The notes under the pieces were generated by a model. The model saw nothing but the letters and a program-made list of their open reading frames with translations. It searched no databases and was not told the origin of the DNA. A program made the translations under genes and the position numbers. Shown piece by piece: positions 17,407-26,919 of a DNA stretch of 64,000 bases; position 1 is the first letter of the stretch, and every line of letters begins with the position of its first letter. Origin of the DNA: Lignipirellula cremea (lineage in GTDB: Bacteria; Planctomycetota; Planctomycetia; Pirellulales; Pirellulaceae); NCBI RefSeq assembly GCF_007751035.1, contig NZ_CP036433.1, positions 8,289,001 to 8,353,000 on the forward strand. Direction: 5' to 3'.

Positions 17407-18303
17407 CTAATGGCCCGGGACGTAGTCGAGCTGTTCGCCGCGGGCGCGGGTCACGGCCGCCCGCAACACCCGCTGCACCAGCACGCGAGTGACCTGCACC
17501 CGGTATTCTTTGGCGCCGCGCATATCAGTGATGGGGTTCACAATGCTGCAGGCCAGATCGGCGGCCTGGGCAATGCTTTCTTCGCTGACCGGTTGGCCGG
17601 CCAGCGAGGCGCCGGCTGCTTCCGCCAGCAGGGGCGTCGGGGCGACGGCGCCCAGGGCGATCCGGGCCGAGACAAAGTTCTGGCCCGCATCGTCCAGCAC
17701 CACGCTGGCTCCCACGCCGACGACGGCGATGTCCATCTCGTTGCGGGGAATCATCCGGCGGTAATGGGAACCGGACTGCGGCGGGCGCGCCGGAAAGCGG
17801 ATCTCCACCAGCAGTTCGCCCGGCTCCAGGACATTCTTCCCGGGACCCGTGCAGAACGCTTCCGCAGGAACTTCGCGCTGCCCTTTCGGGCCGGCAATCA
17901 CGCAGACGCCTTCCAGGGCGATCAGGCTGGGGGTCGTGTCGGCGGCCGGGCCTGAGTTGCACAGGTTCCCGCCGACGGTGGCCCGGCTTTGAATCTGGAT
18001 GCCGCCGATAATATGGCAACTGTCGACCAGGGCGCCGTACTGCGCGACGATGTCGGCGTGGCCGTAGATCTGGTAGCACGGCACGGCCGCGCCCAAACGC
18101 AGGCCGCTGGCACTCTGTTCCAGCACGTGCAGTTCGGCGATCTTTTTGATGTCGATCACCACCTCGGGCCGATGGCGGCCGACGCGCATCTGGTCGATCA
18201 GATCGGTGCCGCCGGCCAGCGGTCGGGCCGATCCGTTATGGGCCGCCAGTTGCGCCACCGCGTCGGCTAAGGTCGTCGGCGCCTGATAGTCGAATGCATG
18301 CAT
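17407..18303 (-). CDS. FAD-binding medium subunit of the molybdenum hydroxylase
   Basis: A 298-residue CoxM/XdhB-type subunit that transfers electrons from the 2Fe-2S clusters to FAD and an acceptor. The FAD loops are visible: RPLAGGTDLIDQMR at ~31-44 and ATVGGNLCNSGPAADTTPSL at ~112-131. The C-terminal CO-dehydrogenase flavoprotein domain has EYRVQVTRVLVQRVL. It is the first gene of the operon, in the order FAD, 2Fe-2S, Mo. The start MHAFDYQAPTTLADAV is the family's usual one. The 165-base gap to the divergent SRAP gene should contain its promoter. Confidence 0.94.
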   Translation of the reverse strand: MHAFDYQAPTTLADAVAQLAAHNGSARPLAGGTDLIDQMRVGRHRPEVVIDIKKIAELHVLEQSASGLRLGAAVPCYQIYGHADIVAQYGALVDSCHIIGGIQIQSRATVGGNLCNSGPAADTTPSLIALEGVCVIAGPKGQREVPAEAFCTGPGKNVLEPGELLVEIRFPARPPQSGSHYRRMIPRNEMDIAVVGVGASVVLDDAGQNFVSARIALGAVAPTPLLAEAAGASLAGQPVSEESIAQAADLACSIVNPITDMRGAKEYRVQVTRVLVQRVLRAAVTRARGEQLDYVPGH

Positions 18304-18468
18304 GGATCACTTAATCCTGTAAAATCTAAAACCGGCCGCGTACGCCGGGCCGACCGAACTGCTTCGGCCGGGCCGCGGTTTTCTGTAGTCTACCGGAGTT
18401 GACGATAGTTTCTAGCAGCGAGCAGCCAGTTTGTCGCTGCGGCCGGAATCCTGGAAAGGGAAGAACCG

Positions 18469-19143
18469 ATGTGCGGACGTTATACCTTGCGAACGGCTCC
18501 GGCCGACGTGCAGCAGGTGTTTGACCTGATCGACCTGCCCGACTTCGCCCCGCGGTACAACATCGCGCCAACGCAGCTCGCGCCCGTCGTCCGTCGGGAC
18601 GATCACGGCGACCGCCGCGCCGCCATGCTCCGCTGGGGGCTCGTTCCCAGCTGGGCCAAAGACAGCAAAGGGGCCGCCCGCATGATCAACGCCCGGGCGG
18701 AAACAGTCGCTGCTAAACCGGCGTATCGGGCCGCCTTCAAGAGACGCCGTTGCCTGGCGATTGCCGACGGTTACCTGGAATGGCGGACCGAACAGGGAGA
18801 AAAACAGCCGTACCATTTTCACCAGCCCGACAACGGACCGCTGGGACTGGCCGCCTTGTGGGAGTCCTGGCAAGAGACGGAAGACAGCCCGCCGCTGGAA
18901 TCGTATAGCGTGATCACAACCGACGCCAGCGACGCCACCCGCGACGTCCATGACCGGATGCCCGTCATCCTGCCTGCCAGCGCCTACGACCAGTGGCTGG
19001 ACCCTGCCACGAACCCGGCTGACCTGCAGAGTCTGCTGGTTCCGTTCGCCGGCCGCCTGGTCAACGACGCGGTGAACAAGTGCGTCAACAACGCCCGGCA
19101 CGATGCGCCTGACTGTTTACTGAAGCAGAAGCGACTATTCTAA
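18469..19143 (+). CDS. SRAP-domain protein (YedK/HMCES type)
   Basis: A 224-residue SOS-response-associated peptidase domain protein. It forms a thiazolidine crosslink with abasic sites in single-stranded DNA and shields them. The catalytic Cys2 is right after the start (MCGRYTL). Other landmarks are PRYNIAPTQLAPVV, RWGLVPSWAKD, INARAETVAAKPAYR, the glutamate in DGYLEW, and the conserved histidine in VHDRMPVIL. All functional residues are present and the length is normal. The start follows GGGAAG. It stands alone between the molybdenum operon and the DUF4838 gene. Confidence 0.95.
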   Translation: MCGRYTLRTAPADVQQVFDLIDLPDFAPRYNIAPTQLAPVVRRDDHGDRRAAMLRWGLVPSWAKDSKGAARMINARAETVAAKPAYRAAFKRRRCLAIADGYLEWRTEQGEKQPYHFHQPDNGPLGLAALWESWQETEDSPPLESYSVITTDASDATRDVHDRMPVILPASAYDQWLDPATNPADLQSLLVPFAGRLVNDAVNKCVNNARHDAPDCLLKQKRLF

Positions 19144-19207
19144 AGCATCTAAAAGCAGGCCGACCTTTTGCCGGCGTACGACGATGCCTTTCACTGAGGT
19201 TTCCACC

Positions 19208-21622
19208 ATGACGAACAAGGTTTCCCGGACTCACCTCCTGTACCGCGAGGCGGCCCGACTGCTGCTGGCCATGCTGCCGGCGACAACGTTCCTGCTGACC
19301 ACTTCCCTCGGCGCCGCAGAGCCCGCAGCGCAGGTCGCCGCTGGCGACACGGTCGACGTGATCGTCGGAGGTAAAGCGAAAGCGGCCATTTTTGTACCGG
19401 CCCGGCTGCTCGACGACGCTGAAAAGAACCCGGAAAACGCGTCGATCTGGCGGACGCTCAACGCCGAAGAAAACCGCCGCCGACTGCGGGAGTCCGTCAA
19501 GGACTTCGCCGCCATCCTGGAGCGGATCACAGGCGCCCCGCTGGAAATCATCGCCGGTCCGCCGGGCGCCGGCGAGCAGCGTCTGCCGATTCTGATCGGC
19601 GAACTGGCGGTCGAACGCTTCGGCCAGCCGGCCGAAAAGTTCCCGTACGAGCAGGGCTTTCGACTAAACGTCAGCCCCCAGGCGATCGGCGTCGGCGGCG
19701 AGTCCGATCTGGCGACCAGTTACGGCCTGTACACCCTGCTGGATCAGCTCGGCTGCCGCTGGTACATCCCCAGCCCGCTGGGCGAGGTGCTGCCGCAGCA
19801 GAAGACGGTCGGCTGGCCAGCGCAAGACGTGTCGACCGGGCCGTATACGATCTATCGCGGCATCTGGTATTGCGATAACGACTTCGCCCGCCGCAATCGG
19901 CTGGGCGGCATGCAACTGTCCGCCGGCCACGCGCTGGAAGGCAGCGTGCCCAAGACACTACGGGAAGAACACCCCGAGGTCCGCGCCATCATCGACGGCA
20001 AGCCGCATCCGCGAAAACTGAAGTGGACGCACCCGCTGGTCGCCGCCGCGCTGGCCGACGCCACGCTCGCCGCGATCGAGAAAGACCCCGACCTGAAAAG
20101 CCGCTCCCTGTCCCCCGACGACGGCATCGGCTGGGACGAGTCTGACGACACCACTTACGATGCGGGCGATCTCGATGAATCGACCGGCGTCGTTTCCAAA
20201 ACCGATCGCCTGATGGTGCTGGCCCGCCGCGTGGCTGAGAGCGTCGGCAAGACGCATCCCGAGGTCAAATTCGGCGTGCTCGCCTATGTCGATTACACCC
20301 GGCCGCCGGTGCGTGAGAAAGTGCATCCGGCCGTTGTGCCGCAGATCGCGCCGATTACCTTCAGCCGCGCGCATCCGATGACCGACCAGGGCGAACCGAA
20401 CAACGCCGCCTTGCGGTATCTGGTGGAAACCTGGGGAAAAAAGGCGCCGGCCGTCAGTTACTACTTTTACTGTTTCTACCTGGCCGAAGTCTCCAGCCCC
20501 AACCCGATGATCCGCAAGTGGAGCGTCGATGTGCCCTTCGCCTACGAGCACGGGTCCTGCCGGTACTGGCAGCCGGAAACGCTGGCAAATTTTGAAACGT
20601 GCATGCACGCCCTCTATCTGGGCATGCGACTGGGCTGGGATCCGGCGCAGTCGCCCGAGGCGATCTTCCAGGAGTTGCATCAGCAGTTCTATGGAGCCGC
20701 CGCCGAACCGATGGCGGGCTACTGGCATCATATCGATGACGTCTGGGTCGACACGCCGGAGTACGCCGGCTGCGGTTACGGGCATCTGCGACGATGGACG
20801 CCCGAGCAATTGAAAACGGCCCGGGACTGGCTCGACCAGGCCGCTGCCGCCTGTCGGACCGACGCCGAGCAAGCCCGCGTGCAGCTGGCGGCCGACTCCT
20901 TTGACGCCTTCGCAGACTTCATGCAGATGCGGCGGGACCTGGCGGAAGGGAAGTTCGCAGGGCTGGATCAAAAAGCCGAAGCGTATCGCGAGCGGATGAA
21001 CGAGCTGGGCGAGTCGCACCAGGCACAGTACGCCTTCGCCAAAATGCCCTGGACGGGCGACCGCACTTTAAACGTGCGGTACTTCGACGGGTTCTACAAA
21101 GCGACGTACCTCGACGCGGCACGCATTGCCCGGGACTTCGACATCGTCACCCGGCCGCCGCTGCGTCAGTGGCGTTACCAGGCCGACCAGGAGAAGCAGG
21201 GGGAAGCGGCCCACTGGGAGCAGCCTGACCTGGACGACGCCGCCTGGAAAACGACCGACCCGGTGGTTGATACCTGGTCGTCGCTGGGGCTGCACAACTA
21301 CATGGGGTCCGTCTGGTATCGCACCTCGACCGACCTCCCGCAATGGAAGCCAGGCGAGAAGCTTCACCTGTGGCTGTCCGCCACCGACGGCCGGGCCAAA
21401 CTGTTCGTCAACGGCAAGCTCGTGCCGTACGTCGACGAAAAAGGGGAGTCGGCCGACAGCTTCAGCGGCTATTGCAAACCGGCGTCGTTCGATATTACCG
21501 ACGCCGTGAAGCAGGGCGAGAAGAACCAGATCACCCTGCTCTGCACTCGCGAGTTCATCAATGAACTGGGCGTCGGCGGCTTGCTCGGCCCGGTCGTTAT
21601 TTATCGGGAGACGGCGAAGTAG
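19208..21622 (+). CDS. Secreted DUF4838 protein with glycoside-hydrolase-like N-terminus
   Basis: An 804-residue exported protein. The start at 19208 is chosen for GAGG eight bases before it and a signal peptide (LLLAMLPATTFLLTTSLGAAE); ATG 19184 is an alternative. The N-terminal ~200 residues resemble the alpha-glucuronidase/GH20 b accessory domain (AAILERITGAPLEI, GVGGESDLATSYGLYTLLDQ, GCRWYIPSPLGEVLP). The DUF4838 core follows with SLSPDDGIGWDE, FGVLAYVDYTRPP and the helical tail. A C-terminal beta-sandwich (LWLSATDGRAKLFVNGKLV) looks like a carbohydrate-binding module. Function in polysaccharide breakdown is plausible but unproven for this family. Its 3' end overlaps the convergent CocE gene by 26 bases. 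Confidence 0.85.
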   Translation: MTNKVSRTHLLYREAARLLLAMLPATTFLLTTSLGAAEPAAQVAAGDTVDVIVGGKAKAAIFVPARLLDDAEKNPENASIWRTLNAEENRRRLRESVKDFAAILERITGAPLEIIAGPPGAGEQRLPILIGELAVERFGQPAEKFPYEQGFRLNVSPQAIGVGGESDLATSYGLYTLLDQLGCRWYIPSPLGEVLPQQKTVGWPAQDVSTGPYTIYRGIWYCDNDFARRNRLGGMQLSAGHALEGSVPKTLREEHPEVRAIIDGKPHPRKLKWTHPLVAAALADATLAAIEKDPDLKSRSLSPDDGIGWDESDDTTYDAGDLDESTGVVSKTDRLMVLARRVAESVGKTHPEVKFGVLAYVDYTRPPVREKVHPAVVPQIAPITFSRAHPMTDQGEPNNAALRYLVETWGKKAPAVSYYFYCFYLAEVSSPNPMIRKWSVDVPFAYEHGSCRYWQPETLANFETCMHALYLGMRLGWDPAQSPEAIFQELHQQFYGAAAEPMAGYWHHIDDVWVDTPEYAGCGYGHLRRWTPEQLKTARDWLDQAAAACRTDAEQARVQLAADSFDAFADFMQMRRDLAEGKFAGLDQKAEAYRERMNELGESHQAQYAFAKMPWTGDRTLNVRYFDGFYKATYLDAARIARDFDIVTRPPLRQWRYQADQEKQGEAAHWEQPDLDDAAWKTTDPVVDTWSSLGLHNYMGSVWYRTSTDLPQWKPGEKLHLWLSATDGRAKLFVNGKLVPYVDEKGESADSFSGYCKPASFDITDAVKQGEKNQITLLCTREFINELGVGGLLGPVVIYRETAK

Positions 21623-23438
21623 CCTCCGCCTTGCCGGTTGGAATTACCGGAAGCAGCAGGTACGACGCCCGCCCCTCGTCGTGATAAACGGTCTGGCGGG
21701 CCGACTGGAATGCCGTCGCCAGGCCGATGTTATCTTCCGCCGTATTCGGGTTCCGGAGAAAGTAAGGGTAATAGCTGCTGGAGATCTCCACCCGCAGCCG
21801 ATGCCCCCGGGCGAACAGGTTCGCGGTGGGACGCCAGAAGTCGATCGTGTACTCGTACGGCTGGTTCGGTTCCAGCCGACTCAGTCGGTCCCCGTTAAAG
21901 GCGCCATGTTTTTTGGGGTCGCGATGCCGGGCCCGCATGACGCCTTCGGCCAGGAACAAAGCTCGCCCGTCGGGCTGGACATCCGACAGACGCACCATCC
22001 AGTCGGTATCGGCGGCGCTGGTGGCGGCGAACAGGCGGGCCGTGATCGGCCCGACCAGCTCGACCTCTTCCGTCAGTATGGGCGTCTGGTACACCAGCAC
22101 ATCGGAGCGGCGGGCCGACTCCTGGATATCACGCGGCCCGTCGATATGGCCGTTCTCAAAACCGGCCGACGGCGTCGGATCCAGCGGGTCGTAAACATAA
22201 TGGTCGACAGGCTCGACCTGCGGCGGTTTTGTGCTGAGCAAACCATCCCCCTGCGAGGAGTTAGCCTTGCCGTTGCTGTGCAGATAGTACCGGGTGAACT
22301 GCGTTTCCGGCAGCGGCCAGGCGTCGGCGGCCCGCCACTGGTTCCGGCCCATCACAAACAGATGGACGGGCGGATCCTGCAGCACGCCGTTGTCGATCCC
22401 TTTCAGATGATAGTCAAACCAGCGGACGATATAGCCGTCCCAGTCGATGATCGCCTGTGGGCCAAAATCCACGCCGGCCGCTTCCTGCTGGCGGTTGATG
22501 GCGTGCTCCCAAGGCCCAATCACCAGCCGGGCGTCGCGGGCGGCCGGAGTCCGCCCGTACTTCTTCATGCCCAGATAGTTCTGCGGCGAGCCGGGAAAGT
22601 TGGCGTCGAACCAGCCGGTCGCGGCCAGCGAGGGAACCTGCGTATTGGCATAGCTCTCGGGCGTCTGGTAGGAGATGGCCCGCCAGTATTCGCCCGACGC
22701 CGTGTTCTGCCGGATCCACTTCCGCCACCAGTCGTTTTTGGCGTAGCCGCGGGTCTTGTCAAAGTTGATATACGGCAGCTGGCCGTACTCTTTTTCCCGT
22801 TCCACGGCGAACCCGCCGTACGGTCCGGGCCGGTTGCTATGCGGCAGGCGGTCCGACATCATGCCGGCCCAGTCCATCATCCAGCAGACCAGCACGCCGT
22901 TCTGGTAGGGAGCGTTGCGCAGATGGTCAGGCGGAGCCACTTCCGGCACGATCGCCTTCAGGGCCGGCGGCGCCTGGGTCGCGGTCCACCACTGGGCCCA
23001 GCCCATGTAGGAGCGGCCGTACGCGCCGACCTTCCCGCTGCACCAATCCTGGCCGGCCAGCCACTGCACCAGATCATAGCCGTCGGTTTTATGCAGGGGA
23101 GAGAACGGGTCCCATTCGCCGCCCGACTCAAAGCGACCGCGGGAATCGGCGACGACGACGGCGTAGCCATGCGACGCAAACTTCTTCGCCCGTTCGCCCA
23201 GCCCCGTTTTGTTATATGGCGTTTGCACCAGCAAACCTGGAAAGGGCCCTTCGCCCTCGGGACGGTAGATATCAACCTTGAGCCGCACGCCGTCGCGAAC
23301 CGGCGCGTCGCGATCCAGCTCTTCGACCACCGTAAACGTCGCTGGCGAGTCATCGGCGGCCTGCGGCGCCTGGGCCTGCACGGTCATATCCGACCCCAGA
23401 AAAAGAAGGACGCCAGCCAGTGCTGCAGCGATGCGCAT
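21597..23438 (-). CDS. Secreted CocE/NonD family (X-Pro dipeptidyl peptidase S15-like) hydrolase
   Basis: A 613-residue alpha/beta hydrolase exported by a signal peptide (IAAALAGVLLFLGSDMTVQAQ). The start MRIAAALAG at 23438 is preferred; an in-frame ATG at 23462 adds eight residues. The nucleophile is Ser143 in AYGRSYMGW. The family opening VPVRDGVRLKVDIYRP is matched by APVRDGVRLKVDIYRP, followed by TPYNKTG. The C-terminal jelly-roll has GHRLRVEISSSYYPYFLRNPN. The family includes cocaine esterase, acylases and Xaa-Pro peptidases; the substrate cannot be fixed. The last 26 bases overlap the convergent DUF4838 gene. Confidence 0.9.
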   Translation of the reverse strand: MRIAAALAGVLLFLGSDMTVQAQAPQAADDSPATFTVVEELDRDAPVRDGVRLKVDIYRPEGEGPFPGLLVQTPYNKTGLGERAKKFASHGYAVVVADSRGRFESGGEWDPFSPLHKTDGYDLVQWLAGQDWCSGKVGAYGRSYMGWAQWWTATQAPPALKAIVPEVAPPDHLRNAPYQNGVLVCWMMDWAGMMSDRLPHSNRPGPYGGFAVEREKEYGQLPYINFDKTRGYAKNDWWRKWIRQNTASGEYWRAISYQTPESYANTQVPSLAATGWFDANFPGSPQNYLGMKKYGRTPAARDARLVIGPWEHAINRQQEAAGVDFGPQAIIDWDGYIVRWFDYHLKGIDNGVLQDPPVHLFVMGRNQWRAADAWPLPETQFTRYYLHSNGKANSSQGDGLLSTKPPQVEPVDHYVYDPLDPTPSAGFENGHIDGPRDIQESARRSDVLVYQTPILTEEVELVGPITARLFAATSAADTDWMVRLSDVQPDGRALFLAEGVMRARHRDPKKHGAFNGDRLSRLEPNQPYEYTIDFWRPTANLFARGHRLRVEISSSYYPYFLRNPNTAEDNIGLATAFQSARQTVYHDEGRASYLLLPVIPTGKAEATSPSPDK

Positions 23439-23625
23439 CGGGAGTAACCTTTCAAAGAACATTCACAGCATAAGAGACAGGTATTCGTCATTGTGACAGA
23501 TGTACGTCATCCAGACAGAAAACAGTCAGAGCAACGTTTTTTCGTCACAAGGACTAACAACGGTCGCTACGACAAACGGCTGTCGCTCCCATCATCACCA
23601 GGGCAACGAAAGTCGCCTTTCGCGG

Positions 23626-23720
23626 GGAACGAGAAACTTTTAACTGACGGAAGTCGAAAGTCAGTCGTCTTTTGCTCCGCAAAAGAACGCGATCTTTCAC
23701 GGAGCGAAAGACGACTTTCC
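23626..23720. repeat. Repeat family B, copy 1
   Basis: A ~95-base segment starting GGAACGAGAAACTTTTAACT is repeated nearly identically at 53102-53181, including TGCTCCGCAAAAGAAC and GATCTTTCACGGAG. Inside it, GAAAGTCAGTCGTCTTTTGC and CGAAAGACGACTTTCC give self-complementary stretches. It lies in the 313-base gap between the CocE-type and Kelch genes. No gene was seen in that gap. Confidence 0.7.
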
Positions 23721-23751
23721 ATCCGACAGCCTGCTGCTCCTCTCGCAGACT

Positions 23752-24762
23752 TTACTCGCGGGTAAAATAATCGGGCGGCAGTTTCAGCGACCAGACTTCG
23801 TTGCTAAGCGGTTTGGCGTGGCCGCCGATCACCCAGAGCTGATCCTGGAACACCAGGGCCGAGTGCTCGTGGCGTTCCTTCCAGACGACCTGCGCCTTGT
23901 ACTCATGCCAGGTTTTACCGTCGGCCGAATACCAGACATCGCCCAGGTTGGTCCACGGGTTCCCCTTCCAGCCGCCCAGCACCCACATCCGATCACGGTA
24001 GACGGCGGCCGAGAACCACAGCCGCGGGCTCCACGGCGCATCGGGCAGTTTCGTCCAGTGCTCGCCGTCGGATGAAGACCAGACATCGTTCAGGGCGTGA
24101 TACTCGGGCGTGTAGTTGCCGCCGCCGAAGACATAGATTTTATCGTTCAGCACGACGGCCTGGTGATAGGCCCGCGGCGACCAGCCGGCATGCTCCACGA
24201 CCTGCTCCCAGTGCTTGCCGTCGGCGGAAGACCAGACGTCGTTCTTGGCGCTTTTCTCATCCCCGAAGTAGTAGTTTTCCGTGCCGCCCAGCAGCCACAT
24301 CCGCCCTTTGAACTCCACGACGGCGGCCGCAATGCGGGGCGTCCAGCCGGCGTTATCGGTCGCCTGGTCCCACTGCTTGCCGTCGGTCGAGGACCAGACC
24401 TGGTTGCTGGCTGAGTGGCCTTCCAGCCGGCCGTTGTACCAGCCGCCCATGAACCACATTTTATCCTGGAACACGATCGACATGGCCAGATCGCTGTGCA
24501 GCCAGGGAGCCTGCTTCTCGACCAGCGTCCACTTTTTCCCGTCGGGCGAGCTCCACACATCCCGCGGCGGCGCATGGTAGGAATCGAACCAGCCGCCAAA
24601 GATCCACAGCCGGTCGCGAAAGGCAACCTCGCCTTGCGAGTCGCGTTCCTGCCAGGCGGTCGTCCTGGCGACCTGGACCCAGTTCGGCGGTTGCGGCGGT
24701 TCCGCCTGCAGCACGCCCGAGGCCAGCAACATCACTACGGCGGCAAGCAGAGAGGATTTCAT
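23752..24762 (-). CDS. Secreted Kelch-type beta-propeller protein
   Basis: A 336-residue exported protein with signal peptide LLAAVVMLLASGVLQAE. Start ATG 24762 follows GGAG. The mature part is about six near-identical Kelch repeats of ~45 residues, each with a WSS.DGK.W turn and a strand of the form DRLWIFGGW / DKMWFMGGW / GRMWLLGG / DKIYVFGGG / DRMWVLGGW / DQLWVIGG. This is a closed propeller with no added catalytic domain. Such proteins often bind glycans or proteins at the surface. It lies between the CocE-type hydrolase and PhyH genes on the same strand. Confidence 0.88.
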   Translation of the reverse strand: MKSSLLAAVVMLLASGVLQAEPPQPPNWVQVARTTAWQERDSQGEVAFRDRLWIFGGWFDSYHAPPRDVWSSPDGKKWTLVEKQAPWLHSDLAMSIVFQDKMWFMGGWYNGRLEGHSASNQVWSSTDGKQWDQATDNAGWTPRIAAAVVEFKGRMWLLGGTENYYFGDEKSAKNDVWSSADGKHWEQVVEHAGWSPRAYHQAVVLNDKIYVFGGGNYTPEYHALNDVWSSSDGEHWTKLPDAPWSPRLWFSAAVYRDRMWVLGGWKGNPWTNLGDVWYSADGKTWHEYKAQVVWKERHEHSALVFQDQLWVIGGHAKPLSNEVWSLKLPPDYFTRE

Positions 24763-24863
24763 CAGGTGACTCCAACAGGGACAAAGTTTTGGCCCCATCG
24801 TACACCAGGCCCGGCTGGGGCTGAATCAAAAAAAGCAGCATGTGGTCTGTCGGCAAGGCTGAC

Positions 24864-25751
24864 CTACGGCGTGTACAGCAGCGGGAAGAACTGGCCGCCC
24901 ATCGGCTCGCCTGCCGGGATGATGATCGGGTCGCTGCTTTTTGGGTCGCTGAGCAATGATTCGTTGCTGTCCGACCGCACGCCGTCGCGGAACGCGTTGA
25001 TCACGGTCGCCCTGCGGGGACGATCGGTGCGGTTCTCAAACGAGCCATGCACCATCAGCGGATGATGGAACGACGCTTCCCCTTTCTTCAATTCCGCCGC
25101 CACCGGCTGCTGGAACTGGTCCCATTGCTCCGGCGTGAGCACTTCGCGGATCGCTTCCATATCGCCGGCCAGGCCAGTAATCGGCAGCAGCGGCCAGCGA
25201 TGGCTGCCAGGCACGTAATGCACGGCGCCGTTCTCCCGGGTGCTGTCATCGAGACCGATCCAGCAGGTCAGATGGGCCATTGGCACGGTCCGCGTCCAGT
25301 ACGAATAGTCCTGGTGCCAGGCGACGACCCCGCCATGCCGGGCCGGCTTGCAGAACAACTGGTCATGCCAGAATCGGACCGGACCGCCCAGCAGCTGGCT
25401 GGCCGGCACGGTAAACGCCGGGTGCCAGAGCAGATCATGAAAGCCGGGCGTAATCCGCCAGGCGCCCAGCGAATGGAAGAGCACATTTTGCGGATCGCCC
25501 GACTCGTTGGCGTGGTATTCGTACCACCATTCACGACCGTCGTGGGTCGGGTCAAACAGCGGGGTCAGTTCGTCCCGCAGCGCGTCGACCTGTTCGGCGC
25601 CAAGGATCTTCACGCCGGTCAGATAGCCGTGCTCGTGATAGAACGCGACCTGCTCGTCGGTCAGGCGGTAAGCGTCCCACGCGTCCGCCGTCTGCGGCAG
25701 CGGGAACAGATCGCCGATGAGTTCATGTCGTGTGGAAAGATCCGGCGCCAT
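24864..25751 (-). CDS. Phytanoyl-CoA dioxygenase (PhyH) family protein
   Basis: A 295-residue Fe(II)/2-oxoglutarate oxygenase. The iron ligands are His146 and Asp148 in AWHQDYSYW, and His235 in [14 protein letters not shown] nearby arginine in DRPRRATVI should bind 2-oxoglutarate. Start ATG 25751 follows AAAGGAA. There is no signal peptide, so it is cytoplasmic. PhyH-family members in planctomycetes are numerous and mostly of unknown substrate. The closest meaning is hydroxylation of a small molecule or lipid; the sequence does not tell which. It is in line with the Kelch and CocE-type genes on the minus strand. Confidence 0.9.
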   Translation of the reverse strand: MAPDLSTRHELIGDLFPLPQTADAWDAYRLTDEQVAFYHEHGYLTGVKILGAEQVDALRDELTPLFDPTHDGREWWYEYHANESGDPQNVLFHSLGAWRITPGFHDLLWHPAFTVPASQLLGGPVRFWHDQLFCKPARHGGVVAWHQDYSYWTRTVPMAHLTCWIGLDDSTRENGAVHYVPGSHRWPLLPITGLAGDMEAIREVLTPEQWDQFQQPVAAELKKGEASFHHPLMVHGSFENRTDRPRRATVINAFRDGVRSDSNESLLSDPKSSDPIIIPAGEPMGGQFFPLLYTP

Positions 25752-25891
25752 CAACGAGTTCCTTTGGCGGTAATTGCGTTTCGCAGGATGGGTGTTTAGT
25801 TTGGGAGCGCAGCACGCCTGCCCGGTTCCCTCTTTGTAACGTCGCCGACCGCGGCGGTGCAATTCCCCTGTCGCCTTCAAGGACATCGCTT

Positions 25892-26815
25892 GTGACCGTC
25901 TCGCCCCGACTGCCGTTTCGCCGTTTTCTTTCACTGATTGTGCTCCTCCTGGTCGCCGCTTCGTTTTCCGTAGCGACCGCGGCCGAGCCGAAGTCCGAGC
26001 CGATCTGGCCGCAAGGCGCGCCAGGCGCTCTGGGCGAAACGGCCAACGACCAGCCGCAGCTGATCATCAGTCTGCCGGATCCCGACCGGGCGACCGGAGC
26101 CGCGATCGTCATCTGCCCCGGCGGCGGTTACGGGCATCTGGCGATGAGCCATGAAGGACGCGACGTGGCTGACTGGCTCAACAATCTGGGCGTCGCCGCG
26201 TTTGTCTGCGATTACCGCCACCGCGGCAAAGGGTACGGGCATCCCGCACCAATGCAGGATGTGCAACGGGCCCTGCGGATCGTCCGCGCCCGGGCGAAGG
26301 AGTTCCATGTCGATCCGCAGCGGATTGGCGTGCTGGGTTTCTCGGCCGGCGGACATCTGGCTTCCACCGCCGCCACCCACTTCGATGCTGGCGACGCCGA
26401 GGCGGCCGACCCGCTGGACCGCGTCAGCTGCCGGCCGGACTTCGCGATCTTGTGCTATCCGGTGATCCTGCTGGGCAATCCTCTCGGCCATGCCGGTTCG
26501 CAGAAGAACCTGCTGGGGGAGAACGCCGACCCGGCGCTGATCGCCGCGTTCAGCAATGAGAAGCAGGTCACTGCGGAAACGCCGCCGACCTTTTTATGGC
26601 ATACGAGCGAAGATCGCGGCGTACCGCCCCAGAACAGCGTGGCGTTTTACCTGGCCCTGCTGGACGCCAAAGTACCGGCCGAACTGCATATCTTTGAAAA
26701 AGGCGGACACGGTATGGGGCTGGTGCATCGGGCGCCCGAACTGCCGGCCGCCAATTGGCCCAAGCTGTGCGAAGCCTGGCTCCGCCACCGCGGCCTGCTG
26801 AACCAGGCAGATTAG
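25892..26815 (+). CDS. Secreted alpha/beta hydrolase, acetyl-xylan-esterase-like
   Basis: A 307-residue exported esterase. The GTG start at 25892 follows AAGGA by eight bases and is followed at once by a signal peptide ([20 protein letters not shown]). The oxyanion region is [11 protein letters not shown] and the nucleophile is Ser151 in [10 protein letters not shown]. Asp in [13 protein letters not shown] and His in KGGHGMGL complete the triad. These features match the BD-FAE/acetyl xylan esterase group that removes acyl groups from polysaccharides. The divergent PhyH gene starts 140 bases away. Confidence 0.9.
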   Translation: MTVSPRLPFRRFLSLIVLLLVAASFSVATAAEPKSEPIWPQGAPGALGETANDQPQLIISLPDPDRATGAAIVICPGGGYGHLAMSHEGRDVADWLNNLGVAAFVCDYRHRGKGYGHPAPMQDVQRALRIVRARAKEFHVDPQRIGVLGFSAGGHLASTAATHFDAGDAEAADPLDRVSCRPDFAILCYPVILLGNPLGHAGSQKNLLGENADPALIAAFSNEKQVTAETPPTFLWHTSEDRGVPPQNSVAFYLALLDAKVPAELHIFEKGGHGMGLVHRAPELPAANWPKLCEAWLRHRGLLNQAD

Positions 26816-26919
26816 TCGTCCCTCCCCGTCTTGCCGGCGTCGACCTGCGGCTGATGTCTTTCCCATTTTCCTCCGGCCTGTCGATCGACAGCGCGGGAGG
26901 CCCGAAGAAAGTGGAATCC

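Noticed and set aside
21561-23447. Plus-strand frame of 628 codons opposite the CocE-type gene
   Set aside because: Mirror frame; the minus strand has signal peptide and GRSYMG nucleophile motif.
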